A DNA stretch of 64,000 nt, from positions 1,116,001 to 1,180,000 of the forward strand of contig NZ_JAYEER010000004.1 of the NCBI RefSeq assembly GCF_034653355.1. The letters are read 5' to 3'. The position numbers were made by a program, and so were the translations under genes. Source of the DNA: Nitrospirillum sp034653355. Its GTDB lineage: Bacteria; Pseudomonadota; Alphaproteobacteria; Azospirillales; Azospirillaceae. The notes under the pieces are model-generated. The model had not been told where the DNA came from, made no database searches, and saw nothing but the letters and a program-made list of their open reading frames with translations. Positions 33,454-42,197 of the stretch are shown in pieces. How positions within the stretch are numbered: the stretch's first letter is position 1; every line of letters starts with the position of its first letter.

Positions 33454-34779
33454 TCAGCCGGCCGTCAGGGGGATGGCCCCGGTGGCCAGCGCCGTGGCCA
33501 GCACCACGCCGCAGATCAGCAGCGCCCATTTCAGGGCGAAGCGCTGGGCGTCGCCCACGTCCACGCCCAGCAGGCCGCAGGCGAGGTAGATGGGCGCCAG
33601 CAGGGGGCTCAGCGCATGCACCGGTTGACCCACCAATGAGGCGCGGGCGATGGCGTCGGCCGATATGCCAAACTCCCCCGCGGCCCGGGCGACCACGGGC
33701 ACCACCCCGAAATAATAGGCGTCGTTGGACATGACGAAAGTCAGCGGCAAGCTGGCCAGCGCCGTCAGGGGCGCCAGGTGTGGCCCGAGGTCGCGGGGCA
33801 GGTGGGCCAGGGCGGCGGACGCCATGGCATCCGCCATGCCCGTGCCGTTCAGGATGCCGGTGAAGGCACCGGCCGCGAAGATCAGCACCACGACGTTGAC
33901 GACATTGTCGGCGTGGGCCGCGATACGGGCCTTCTGGTCCCGCGGGCGCGGGTAGTTGACGGTGGCGGCGATGGCGAAGGCGCCCATCATCATGACCGGT
34001 AGGGGCGCCAGATGCACGGCCATGCCCACGACCAGGCCGGCCGTGAGCGCCAGGTTGACCCAGAACAGCCGGGGACGGCGCACCGACGGATCCGCCGCCA
34101 GGACGTCGGGCGGCGCCGTCGCGGCGCGGCCATCGGGGCGCGGCTGTGCCGCCAACCGGTGCCGTTCGCGGCGGCCGAAATGCCAGGCGAGGACGAAGAC
34201 GACGCCCAGGCCGACCAGCATGGCCGGCACCAGCGGGTTGAAGACCGTTCCCAACTCGGCGCCGACGGCGCTGGCCGCCCGCGCCGTCGGCCCGCCCCAG
34301 GGGATGTAGTTCATCAGCGCGTTGCCCAGGCCCAGCAAAGTGGCCAGGACCAGGGGATTCATGCCCACCCGCCGATAGACGGGCAGGAAGGCGGTGATGA
34401 CGATCAGGGCGGTGGTGGTGCCGTCGCCGTCCAGCGAGACGGTCATGGTCAGCAGGGCGGTGCCGAGGGCGATGCGCACCGGGTCGTCGCCGACGGCCGC
34501 CAGCACGCGCCGCACCAGCGGGTCGAACAGGCCGGCGTCCATCATGATCGCGAAATAGAGGATGGCGAAGGCCAGCAGCAGGGCCGTGGGCGCCACCTGG
34601 TGCACGCCCTCCAGGATCATCTTGCCCAGGCCGGGGCCGGCGCCGGCGATGAGGCCGAAGGTGATGGGCACGGCCAGCAGGGCGGCGATGGCCGACATGC
34701 GCCGGGTCATGATCAGGGTCATGAACGTGATCACCATCGCCAGGCCCAGGAAGGCCGGGTTCAGTAAGGCATCAATCAC
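33454..34779 (-). CDS. CitMHS family citrate/metal-citrate:proton symporter
   Basis: 441-aa inner-membrane carrier with about 12 hydrophobic segments. Family motifs: LLAFAILYFAIMMDAGLFDPLVRR, quoted in part as FAIMMDAGLFDPLVRR; TVSLDGDGTTTALIVI; MNYIPWGGPTARAA; and MSNDAYYFGVVPV. CitMHS proteins import citrate or related tricarboxylates with Mg2+ or Ca2+. The start is GTG 34779, 7 bp after GGAG. Placed beside a GntR regulator and AtuA genes, it likely brings in the substrate of the pathway. Confidence 0.9.
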   Translation of the reverse strand: MIDALLNPAFLGLAMVITFMTLIMTRRMSAIAALLAVPITFGLIAGAGPGLGKMILEGVHQVAPTALLLAFAILYFAIMMDAGLFDPLVRRVLAAVGDDPVRIALGTALLTMTVSLDGDGTTTALIVITAFLPVYRRVGMNPLVLATLLGLGNALMNYIPWGGPTARAASAVGAELGTVFNPLVPAMLVGLGVVFVLAWHFGRRERHRLAAQPRPDGRAATAPPDVLAADPSVRRPRLFWVNLALTAGLVVGMAVHLAPLPVMMMGAFAIAATVNYPRPRDQKARIAAHADNVVNVVVLIFAAGAFTGILNGTGMADAMASAALAHLPRDLGPHLAPLTALASLPLTFVMSNDAYYFGVVPVVARAAGEFGISADAIARASLVGQPVHALSPLLAPIYLACGLLGVDVGDAQRFALKWALLICGVVLATALATGAIPLTAG

Positions 34780-34907
34780 CGTGGTGTCTCCGCGAGCGTC
34801 GCGAGCGGCATCGCCCCCCGCGCGGGGGTTGCGTGGCCGGCATGCGACTGGTGTAAGGAAATGGAAAGATCGTCCGCCGCATGCGGACGTGAGGAGGCTT
34901 GGAAGAA

Positions 34908-35675
34908 ATGACGGACGATTTGGCAGCCGATCCGGCGCAGGACGCGATCCTGGCGGACCCCCAGCACACGGAACCGGCGACCCACACCGTGTTGACCCGG
35001 CTGCGGGAAATGATCGTGACCGGCCAGATCCCGCCGGAGACGCGGCTGCGCGCCGAAGGGCTGGCGACGCAACTGGACGTCTCCCGCACCCCCATCCGCA
35101 GCGCGCTCGCCGTGCTGTCCGCCGAGGGGCTGGTCAACTACAGCGTCAACCGCGGCTACACCGTCCGCTCCGTCACCATCGGCGACGTGTTCGACAGCAT
35201 CGAGGTGCGCGCGGCGCTGGAGGGCATGGCCGTGTGGACCGCGGTCGAGCGGGGATGGCAGCCGGCGGCGCTGGACCGGCTGGCGGAGATCGTGGCCCGG
35301 GGCCGGGCCATCGTCGACCAGGGGGAATGGTCGGAAGCCATCGAACACCAGTGGTACCAGCTGAACTGGCAGTTCCACCGTTCGATCATCGTGGCGTCGG
35401 GGAACAGCGTGCTGCGCAACGCGCTGCGCATGACGCTGATCTACCCCGTGTTCGGCGACGTGGCGCGGCTGTGTCCCAGCGTGGCCGGCAGCGTGCCCTC
35501 GCGCGCCCGGCAGATACCAGCCGTCCCACCGGACCACATCGTTGAATCCCAGGATGAGCATGAGCGGCTGCTGGCCGCCATCCGGCAAGGGGATGGTGCC
35601 GAAGCGCAGCGGATTCTGTCCGGCCATATCCTCGCCACCAAGCGGCGTTTGCACGCCATTGTCCTCCCTCGTTAA
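34908..35675 (+). CDS. GntR family regulator, FCD type
   Basis: 255-aa repressor-like protein. The winged helix is VLTRLREMIVTGQIPPETRL, ending DVSRTPIRSALAVL, and a helical FCD effector domain follows (IEVRAALEGMAVW; WQFHRSIIVASGN; ESQDEHERLLAAIRQGDGAEAQ). FCD regulators commonly bind carboxylates or sugar acids at a metal site. The ATG at 34908 is used; a TTG nine bases upstream is the alternative. It is divergent from CitMHS and lies between the two matching promoter modules it most likely controls. Confidence 0.88.
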   Translation: MTDDLAADPAQDAILADPQHTEPATHTVLTRLREMIVTGQIPPETRLRAEGLATQLDVSRTPIRSALAVLSAEGLVNYSVNRGYTVRSVTIGDVFDSIEVRAALEGMAVWTAVERGWQPAALDRLAEIVARGRAIVDQGEWSEAIEHQWYQLNWQFHRSIIVASGNSVLRNALRMTLIYPVFGDVARLCPSVAGSVPSRARQIPAVPPDHIVESQDEHERLLAAIRQGDGAEAQRILSGHILATKRRLHAIVLPR

Positions 35676-35731
35676 GCGTCATCCTGGGGGAGGAGGGCCT
35701 TCGGTCAACAATAACATCCAAACTTAATAAG

Positions 35732-35776
35732 AATTGCATCCAAAAGATTGACCCATGGCATCCATTCCGCCTAGGC
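35732..35776 (+). promoter_or_regulatory. Promoter/operator module B (TonB receptor)
   Basis: -35 TTGACC (35748-35753), 17-bp spacer, -10-like CTAGGC (35771-35776), with GCATCCA copies just upstream (35736-35742) and inside the spacer (GCATCCAT 35758-35765). The arrangement matches module A base for base at most positions, including the CTAGG element. A further partial copy (ACATCCAAA, 35714-35722) lies upstream. Confidence 0.7.
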
Positions 35777-35827
35777 TCCTGTCATCCCCGGACCCAACCG
35801 GGGAAATGAAGGAGTTTGGGAGGAGAC

Positions 35828-38018
35828 ATGGAGAAGATGGACCGCAAGGGATGGGCGCGGGCCGGTGGTGGCTGGGCGTACGGGGCGGCGGTGATCGCCT
35901 TGGCGACGGCGGGTACCGCCCTGGCGCAGGAGGCGCGCAGCCCGAACGCCGAGCCGGCCGGGTTGGAAGAGATCGTCGTCACCGCGCAGCGCCGCGCCGA
36001 GAAATTGCAGGACGTGCCGGTGACGGTGACGGCGTTCGGCGCGGAAGAGATCGAACAAGCGCGCATCCGCGAGGTTGACGACATCGCCAGCCGCACGCCG
36101 GGCCTGGACTTCGACGCCTTTCCGGCGTCGCAGCCGCGCATCACCGTTCGGGGCATCGGCTCATCCGACCGCGGGGCGGCGGGCGATCCCAGTTCGGCCG
36201 TGTTCCTGGATGAGATCTACCTGGGCCGTCCCGCCGCCGTGGCCTTCGACGCCTTCGACGTCGCCCGGATCGAGGTGCTGAAGGGCCCGCAGGGCACGCT
36301 GTTCGGCCGCAACGTCGTCGGCGGCGCCATCAACGTCGTCACCAACCGGCCCAAGCTGGATGTGGTCGATGCGGGGCTGGAGGCGACGGTCGGCAATTAC
36401 GAACGGCTGGAGGGCGCCGGTTTCGTGAACGCGCCGGTGGTGGACGGCAAGCTGGCCGTGCGCGCCAGCGCCGCCTGGCGCGGCCATGACGGCTATGCCC
36501 AGAACACCTATACCGGCGACAGGGTGGATGACCAGGGCACCCGCAGCGGCCGCTTCCAGGTCTACGCCGAACCGCGTGAGACCCTGCGCGTGCTGCTGAC
36601 CCTGGACGGCACCCGGGATCGCGCCACCGGCCCGGCCCAGCATGTGCTGGATCTGGACACCAGCGATCCCCTGTCCGCCTACTGGACCGTGGACCGGGAC
36701 CGCAGCCACACCGCCGGTTCGACCGACGGCTACCAGAACAGGGACACCTGGGGCGTCCGCCTGCAGACGGATTGGGATTTGCCCTTCGCCACGCTGACCT
36801 ACCTGGGGTCCTACCGCGACCTGGACTATCACACCGCCTATGATTTCGACGGCGGCAACCCGACCTTCAATGTCCTGGGCATCTCGGGTGGCAATGACGA
36901 GGCCAGCACCTTCTCCAGCAACGAGCTGCGGCTGTCGTCCCTGCCGGACAGCCGGGTGCAGTGGGTCACGGGCTTTTTCAACTACAATGCCGACACCGGA
37001 CCGGCTGGACACCCTGAACCTGGACATGGGGCCCCGGCGGCGGACGGAGATCTATACCCAGAAGGCGTCGCTCACCAGCTATGCGGGCTTCGGTGACGTG
37101 ACGGTGCCACTGTGGGACGAGGTCTCGCTCATCGGTGGCGTGCGCTATTCCCGGGACGAGAAGGACTACCGCGTCGGCAACACCGCCGGGAACGCCCTTG
37201 TCCGCGGCAACGGGCGCTTTGACGTCACGGTGTCCGGCACCTATGCCGCCACCACCTACCGGGGCGGGGTGGAATACCATGTGACGGATAACGACCTGCT
37301 GTACGCCATGGTCTCACGCGGGTTCAAAAGCGGTGGCTTCCAGGACACGCCGGCCACGGCGGCGGAGGCCGTGGCCGGCTTCAAGCCGGAGTTCGCCACG
37401 CAGTATGAGGTGGGCCAGAAAAGCAGTTTCCTGGGCGGTTCCCTCATCTGGAACAACACCTTCTATTGGTTGAATTACGTGGACCTCCAGACGCGCCGCA
37501 CCTTGCCCGACCTGTCCATTGTGACTGACAACGCCGGCAAGGCGACCATCAAGGGCTATGAGACCTACCTCAGCTGGAAGGTCTTCACGCACGCGCGCCT
37601 GGTGGCCAGCTACGGCTACACCGACGCGCGCTTCGACACCTATGTGCCGGAGCCGGGCGTGGATTATTCGGGCAACCGTATCACCCGCACGCCCCGGCAC
37701 AAGGTCGTGGTCTCCCCCTCCTACGACCTGCCGTTGGGTGAGGGCGGCGGCACCCTGCGCTTCGCCGTGGACTACCGCTATGAAAGCCACATCTTCGACG
37801 ACAACTCCAACATCGGGCCGGAACAGCGGGATCCGACCAACTTCGTCGACGGCCGCATCGTCTACACCGACGCCACCGGCAAGTGGTCGGTTTCCCTCTG
37901 GGGCGAGAACCTGACCGACGAACTGACCCGCACCTATCAGGGCACCTTCCTGGGCGCCGATTTCGGCACCTACGCCCCGCCCCGGACCTATGGCCTGACC
38001 CTGAACTGGCAGCTGTGA
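35828..38018 (+). pseudogene. TonB-dependent receptor, frameshifted in this sequence
   Basis: Outer-membrane active transporter. Start ATG 35828 follows GGGAGGAG and gives a signal peptide ending ATAGTALAQ. A TonB box-like EEIVVTAQRR, plug domain (IPGL-type SRTPGLDFD, IEVLKGPQGTLFGRN) and barrel run to about 36997. One extra base near 36998 shifts the frame, and the second half (DRLDTLNLDMG to the terminal TYGLTLNWQL) continues intact to 38018. Together they make a normal-length receptor of about 730 aa. With both halves well preserved and other indels nearby, sequencing error is likely. Its promoter module matches that of atuA, so the ligand may be the organic acid handled by the cluster. 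Confidence 0.85.
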
Positions 38019-38080
38019 CGCTTAAAAAAAATGGGGCGGGAAAGAATGGGGGCTGGCGCAAACCGCCGCCCCCATCACCT

Positions 38081-40594
38081 TTACTGTCCCTTGGTCACCA
38101 TGATCCCGGCGTTGGCCGCCAGGATGTAGGAGGTTGTGGTGGCCACCGTGGATTCGTTTTCGAACCACAGGAAGGGCCACGCCACCTTCTGCTCCGGGAA
38201 GTCCGGCTTCACGACCAGCACGCCGGGCACCATGGCGCCCGGCACGGTGGAGTAATCCGCGCGGTTGTGGGTGTAGGCGATCATCTTGGATTCCGTGCCC
38301 ACGGTGGAGACCAGGGACAGGTTGGTCGCCGGGTGGCGGCCCAGCACGTAGTCCAGGGCGTCCAGGGTGTACTGGGTTCCGATGATGCCGGGGAAGGCCT
38401 TGTGCAGCAGGTACATGTTGGTGCCGAAGCCGGCCACCTGGCCTGAGCCGGCCCAGGTGCCCATGGCCACGGGCACGCCGAAGGGCGTTTTGGCGGCCTC
38501 GGCGTCGATGGCGGCCTTGGCCTCCGTCACCGCCTGGGTCAGCTGGGCGCGGTAGTCGGCGTCCATGTAGGGCAGGGCCAGCGTCGCCATGCCGCCCAGG
38601 AAGGCGAAGCGCTGCTTGATGGTGGGCAGCAGGGACTTCAGCTTGTTGGTGTACAGCGGATCGGCACCCTTGGTGGTGATCACCAAATCCACCGTGGCGG
38701 AGAAAGCGGCCATGTCGAGCAGGTCGGCGGGGTTCCAGTCACCCCGTTCCGGCCGGTCCATGCGGTCGCTGGGGTCCTGCTGGTTGGCCCACAACACCTT
38801 GGCGGCGGCCAGCGCCTGGGCGGCCAGGTCGGGATCGACCTCCCCCAGCACGCGCGAGGCGGCGGCCAGGGCGCCGGCCACATGGTAATCGTCCGCCGGC
38901 ACGTCGGAGGTGAAGGCCCAGCGGTCGTCGGGCACCCCGGAATAGATGCCGTTCGACTCATTCGGGCCCAGTTTGGGGTCGTAGATCAGGCGGTCGGTCT
39001 GCGACCCGGCGTCGCCCAGGTGGGTATACTGCTTCAAGGTCGGCTCGATGATGCCGACGATGGCGTGGCCGAAGACCTTGTACTGGGCCAGCAGCTGCAG
39101 GGTGCCGTGGCGAATCTGCTGCAGCACGTCGGGAATGCCGTCGGGCTTGCGGATCTCGACCTGGCGCGCGGCCTCATCGATGGTGTCCTCGTCCCAGTCC
39201 AGGCCGAACAGTTCCCGCGCCCGCACCAGGTCGCGCACCACCCAGGCGTTGTCGGAGGTCTGGATGTCATAGTCGCCGGCATCCTGCCACCCGCCCACGT
39301 TCAGGCCGGGAATGTGCTCCCCCGGCTTGAAGGGGGAGTCCAGGTGCGGGCCCATCTTGTACCCGTCGAAATGGTGGATGTTGGGGGCGGCCTGCCGGGC
39401 GTCGTCGATATGGGAAAGGCCCTGCCAGGCGCGGTACTGCTCGCGTACCGCGATGTGGTCCATCTGCTCCGCCAGATAGGTGTCCAGCGACGGCTGCCAG
39501 ATATGGTCGTAGGCATCGGGGGCGATGCGGAAGGGATTGAACAGGTGCCCGGCGTAGGAGATGGCGTAGATGCCGGGCGTGCGCACCGAGGAGAAGTCGA
39601 AGGTGGCGTAGTCGTAGCGCAGCCATTTGCCCCAGGGCTTGATGGTGCCCTTCAGCGCCACCGTCCGCGCGCCGTCGGCGCCGATGCGCACCAGCTGGAT
39701 GTCCTTGGGCGCCTTCATGTGCGGGTCGAGTTCGATGGTCGCGACCTTGGCCCGGTCGGGCGTGTAGCCGGCCTGGTTGAAGGCGACCACGGGATCGCGC
39801 ACCCAGTTCTTGATGACGTTGGGATGGACGTGCCAGACAATGGCGTCCGTGGTCTTGCCGGCCGGGATCAGGGCGCGCACCACGAACCAGCCGTTCTGCG
39901 CCCGGTTGCGGGCGTCATAGAGGGCCAGGGGTGCCGTGTCGGAGGTGATGGCCACCCGCGTCAGCGGATCTTCCGGCGCCAGCACGATGCTTGATCCGCC
40001 CGAGGCCAGGGGCAGCGGATCGCCCGAACCGTCCTTGGCCATGGGACCGGCGGGATTGCGGGGGAACAGGCCTGGGTTGTCGCCCAGCACATAGGTCTTG
40101 CCGAAATAGCTGGTGGGCAGGAAATCCAGGCTGAAGGCGGCCTTGCCGACATACTCCGCTGGCAGTGGCTGATCCATGTTCACCGCCACGCGGAAGCCCG
40201 TGCCCTCCGGCGTGATGACCAGGCGGTAGCTGAAGCCCTGTTCGGGGAAGTTGCTGTAGACCGTCAGCTGGTCGGGGCCGGGGCCGCGCTCGCGCTTCAC
40301 GAAGGCGGGGACAGGGTCCCACTGTTCCGGCGTGGGGTTCAGGCGCACGGCGCCATCGGTGGCGATGCGCTCGCCGTGCAGCACGATCTGGATGCCGGCG
40401 TTCTTCTCATCGCGGAACACCGGATGGAAGTGCATCTGGTCGACGATGACGCTGAGGCCCTGCATCTCCAAAGTCTCGTTCGGGCTGACGCTCAACCCTG
40501 GTGAGACGGCGATGGCAGGTGGGGTGGCGGCGAAACACGATTGGATAAGCCATGGCTGAATAGCCAAGGCGGCGGCGAACCAGACTGCCCGCAT
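38081..40594 (-). CDS. Glycoside hydrolase family 9 protein (cellulase-type), exported
   Basis: 837-aa secreted or periplasmic enzyme with a signal peptide (MRAVWFAAALAIQPWLIQ, cleavage near CFA-AT). An N-terminal beta-rich region of about 270 residues is followed by a CelD-type Ig-like domain (VAFNQAGYTPDRAKVATI). The catalytic (alpha/alpha)6 barrel has GGWQDAGDYD near residue 438, where the two Asp are the GH9 base pair. The C-terminal FLWFENES near residue 814 holds the proton donor Glu. Possible substrates are beta-1,4-glucan or another beta-glucoside. The long N-terminal region is unusual. GGGAGGG precedes the ATG, and a strong palindrome lies upstream. Confidence 0.87.
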   Translation of the reverse strand: MRAVWFAAALAIQPWLIQSCFAATPPAIAVSPGLSVSPNETLEMQGLSVIVDQMHFHPVFRDEKNAGIQIVLHGERIATDGAVRLNPTPEQWDPVPAFVKRERGPGPDQLTVYSNFPEQGFSYRLVITPEGTGFRVAVNMDQPLPAEYVGKAAFSLDFLPTSYFGKTYVLGDNPGLFPRNPAGPMAKDGSGDPLPLASGGSSIVLAPEDPLTRVAITSDTAPLALYDARNRAQNGWFVVRALIPAGKTTDAIVWHVHPNVIKNWVRDPVVAFNQAGYTPDRAKVATIELDPHMKAPKDIQLVRIGADGARTVALKGTIKPWGKWLRYDYATFDFSSVRTPGIYAISYAGHLFNPFRIAPDAYDHIWQPSLDTYLAEQMDHIAVREQYRAWQGLSHIDDARQAAPNIHHFDGYKMGPHLDSPFKPGEHIPGLNVGGWQDAGDYDIQTSDNAWVVRDLVRARELFGLDWDEDTIDEAARQVEIRKPDGIPDVLQQIRHGTLQLLAQYKVFGHAIVGIIEPTLKQYTHLGDAGSQTDRLIYDPKLGPNESNGIYSGVPDDRWAFTSDVPADDYHVAGALAAASRVLGEVDPDLAAQALAAAKVLWANQQDPSDRMDRPERGDWNPADLLDMAAFSATVDLVITTKGADPLYTNKLKSLLPTIKQRFAFLGGMATLALPYMDADYRAQLTQAVTEAKAAIDAEAAKTPFGVPVAMGTWAGSGQVAGFGTNMYLLHKAFPGIIGTQYTLDALDYVLGRHPATNLSLVSTVGTESKMIAYTHNRADYSTVPGAMVPGVLVVKPDFPEQKVAWPFLWFENESTVATTTSYILAANAGIMVTKGQ

Positions 40595-40613
40595 GGATGT
40601 TCCCTCCCGTTAG

Positions 40614-40635
40614 CGTTAACATTTTTATGTTAACG
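40614..40635. promoter_or_regulatory. Palindrome CGTTAACAT-TTTT-ATGTTAACG upstream of the GH9 gene
   Basis: A perfect 9-bp inverted repeat with a TTTT spacer, 20 bp upstream of the GH9 start codon and in the gap shared with the CPBP protease gene. Size and symmetry suit a LacI- or similar sugar-responsive repressor site overlapping the GH9 promoter. It is unrelated to the GCATCCA modules of the neighbouring regulon. Confidence 0.6.
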
Positions 40636-40792
40636 GTACCATTTTGCCGACACTGTGCGGCAAAGCGGGCGCGGACACAACCCCCAAGCGACCACGACCA
40701 TCGGCTGAGGGGGCTGGAACATCCGTCCCGGGCCAGACTTGCGTTACCAATCCGCCGGCCTCGGGCAGCCGGCGTCCGTATCGGGGACCGGC

Positions 40793-41515
40793 ATGGCTGT
40801 CTACCTGCTTTTCATGGCGCTGGCGCTGGTGGCGGTCTGGACACCGTGGCACGCGCACGCGTTCGCCGCCTTCAGGTTGGGGGGTGAGGACGCGGGGCGG
40901 CGCGCCTTCTTCCGGAACTGGGTGGTGACCAGCCTGCTGCTGTTCGGTGGTGGCACGTTGGTGGCGCTGGCCCTGCTCGGCCGCTTGCGCCAGGTCTGGG
41001 AACCGCCGCCGGAATTCGCCCCGCTGGTGGTCCCGGCGCGGGCCCTGGGGGCGACCGTGCTGGTAGGCACCGCCGCGGTGGCCATCGCCGCCTGCGTGGT
41101 CGCGGTGGTCGCCGTCGCCAGTCGAAGGCGGGGCCGGCTTCTGCCGGCGGTGTTCGGTGATGTCGAGGTTCTGCTGCCCCGCGATGGCGCGGAGCGGATC
41201 TGGGCGGCGATCCTGTCCCTGAACGCCGGCCTGACGGAGGAGGCGGCGTTCCGCCTGCTGCTACCCTTGCTGATCACCCTGGCCGTGGGGGACGCGCCCC
41301 TGGGCATGGCCGCCTCCGCCCTGGTGTTCGGCCTGGCGCATCTTTACCTCGGATGGCGCGGCGTCGCGGCCACGACGGTGGCGGGCATGTTCTTGTCCCT
41401 GGTCTACTTGGCGGCGGGCAACCTGCTGGCCCCCATCGCCGCGCACGTGGCCACGGATTGGGTCGGCCTGCTGGTGCTGCCCCGGCTGGTCGGATGGCGG
41501 CGGCCCGCCGACTAG
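40793..41515 (+). CDS. CPBP family intramembrane metalloprotease
   Basis: 240-aa membrane protein of the CAAX protease and bacteriocin-processing (Abi/Rce1-like) family. About six hydrophobic segments; catalytic motif 1 is EEAAFRLLLP, motif 2 is FGLAHLYLGW, and a final His/Asn-type motif is IAAHVATDW. Function in bacteria is mostly unknown. The ATG at 40793 is preferred to an upstream in-frame start because it begins directly at the first membrane helix. Its stop codon overlaps the convergent fimbrial-like gene's stop within the palindrome CTAG. Confidence 0.83.
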   Translation: MAVYLLFMALALVAVWTPWHAHAFAAFRLGGEDAGRRAFFRNWVVTSLLLFGGGTLVALALLGRLRQVWEPPPEFAPLVVPARALGATVLVGTAAVAIAACVVAVVAVASRRRGRLLPAVFGDVEVLLPRDGAERIWAAILSLNAGLTEEAAFRLLLPLLITLAVGDAPLGMAASALVFGLAHLYLGWRGVAATTVAGMFLSLVYLAAGNLLAPIAAHVATDWVGLLVLPRLVGWRRPAD

Positions 41516-41974
41516 CGGGCACGGACCGTGATGGTGACGGTGTCGCTGAAGAAGCCGCCCTGGCGCACCGTCTGGCGCGGCAAGCTCAGCAGGATGCTGC
41601 CGGTGCGCAATTCCGTCTGCGGGTCCAGGCGGTTGATGACCTGCGGCTCGCTCAAGGTACGGCCGTCCACCTGGTCGTAGGAGATGGTGTAGGGGATTCT
41701 TGTTGCCCCGGGCATCGATCAGGGCGCCGCCGTTGTTGGACGACAGCACCACGGTATAGCCGGCGGACTCGTTGCAGCGCTCGCCCAGGTCGCCCAGCAT
41801 GACGTTGCCGCCGTCCGTCGACAGGCTGGTGTCGCCGGTGGAGACGGACACGAAACAGTTGGACTCCACCACCCCCTTCACGGCGATGTTCAGCGCCATC
41901 GCCGGCTTCATCGCCGGCAACGCCAGAACCAAGGCCAGGAACGCAGGGCGGATGAAACCGCTGACCGCACGCAT
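41512..41974 (-). pseudogene. Spore-coat-U/fimbrial-like exported protein, frameshifted
   Basis: Encodes a small exported beta-sandwich protein of the SCPU or fimbrial-subunit type. The ATG at 41974 gives a signal peptide (MRAVSGFIRPAFLALVLAL, cleavage near AMA-LN) and a Cys-containing N-half (VVESNCFVSVSTG; LGERCNESAGYTVVLSSNNG). One extra base near 41697-41703 breaks the frame after DARGNK; the other frame continues IPYTISYDQVDGR to the terminal FSDTVTITVRAR. Repaired, it would be about 153 aa. No usher or chaperone genes lie nearby, so it is an isolated gene. Family assignment is moderate. Confidence 0.68.
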
Positions 41975-42112
41975 GGAACGCAGGCACCCTTTTCTCAAGG
42001 TCCTGGCGCGACACCCCCCGTGGGTACCGCTGTCAGGCATATCGCAACAAAGCAATATACATGCCGTTAATTTGGCGGCGGTTTGACGGCGCCGACTCGC
42101 GTATGGACTGAT

Positions 42113-42140
42113 GCCTCTTGCTCAATGAAAGAGGCTTTTT
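42113..42140 (+). terminator. Orphan plus-strand rho-independent terminator
   Basis: GCCTCTT / AAGAGGC stem with a 9-nt loop followed by TTTTT, orientated on the plus strand. No plus-strand gene ends here: the nearest is the CPBP gene, 600 bp upstream, with an opposite-strand gene between. It may end a small RNA or an antisense transcript. Confidence 0.6.
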
Positions 42141-42197
42141 GCATTGTGCAATGAATTTTGGAAATGTGACGGCGCGTGACGGCAGAAAGCCGCGGCG

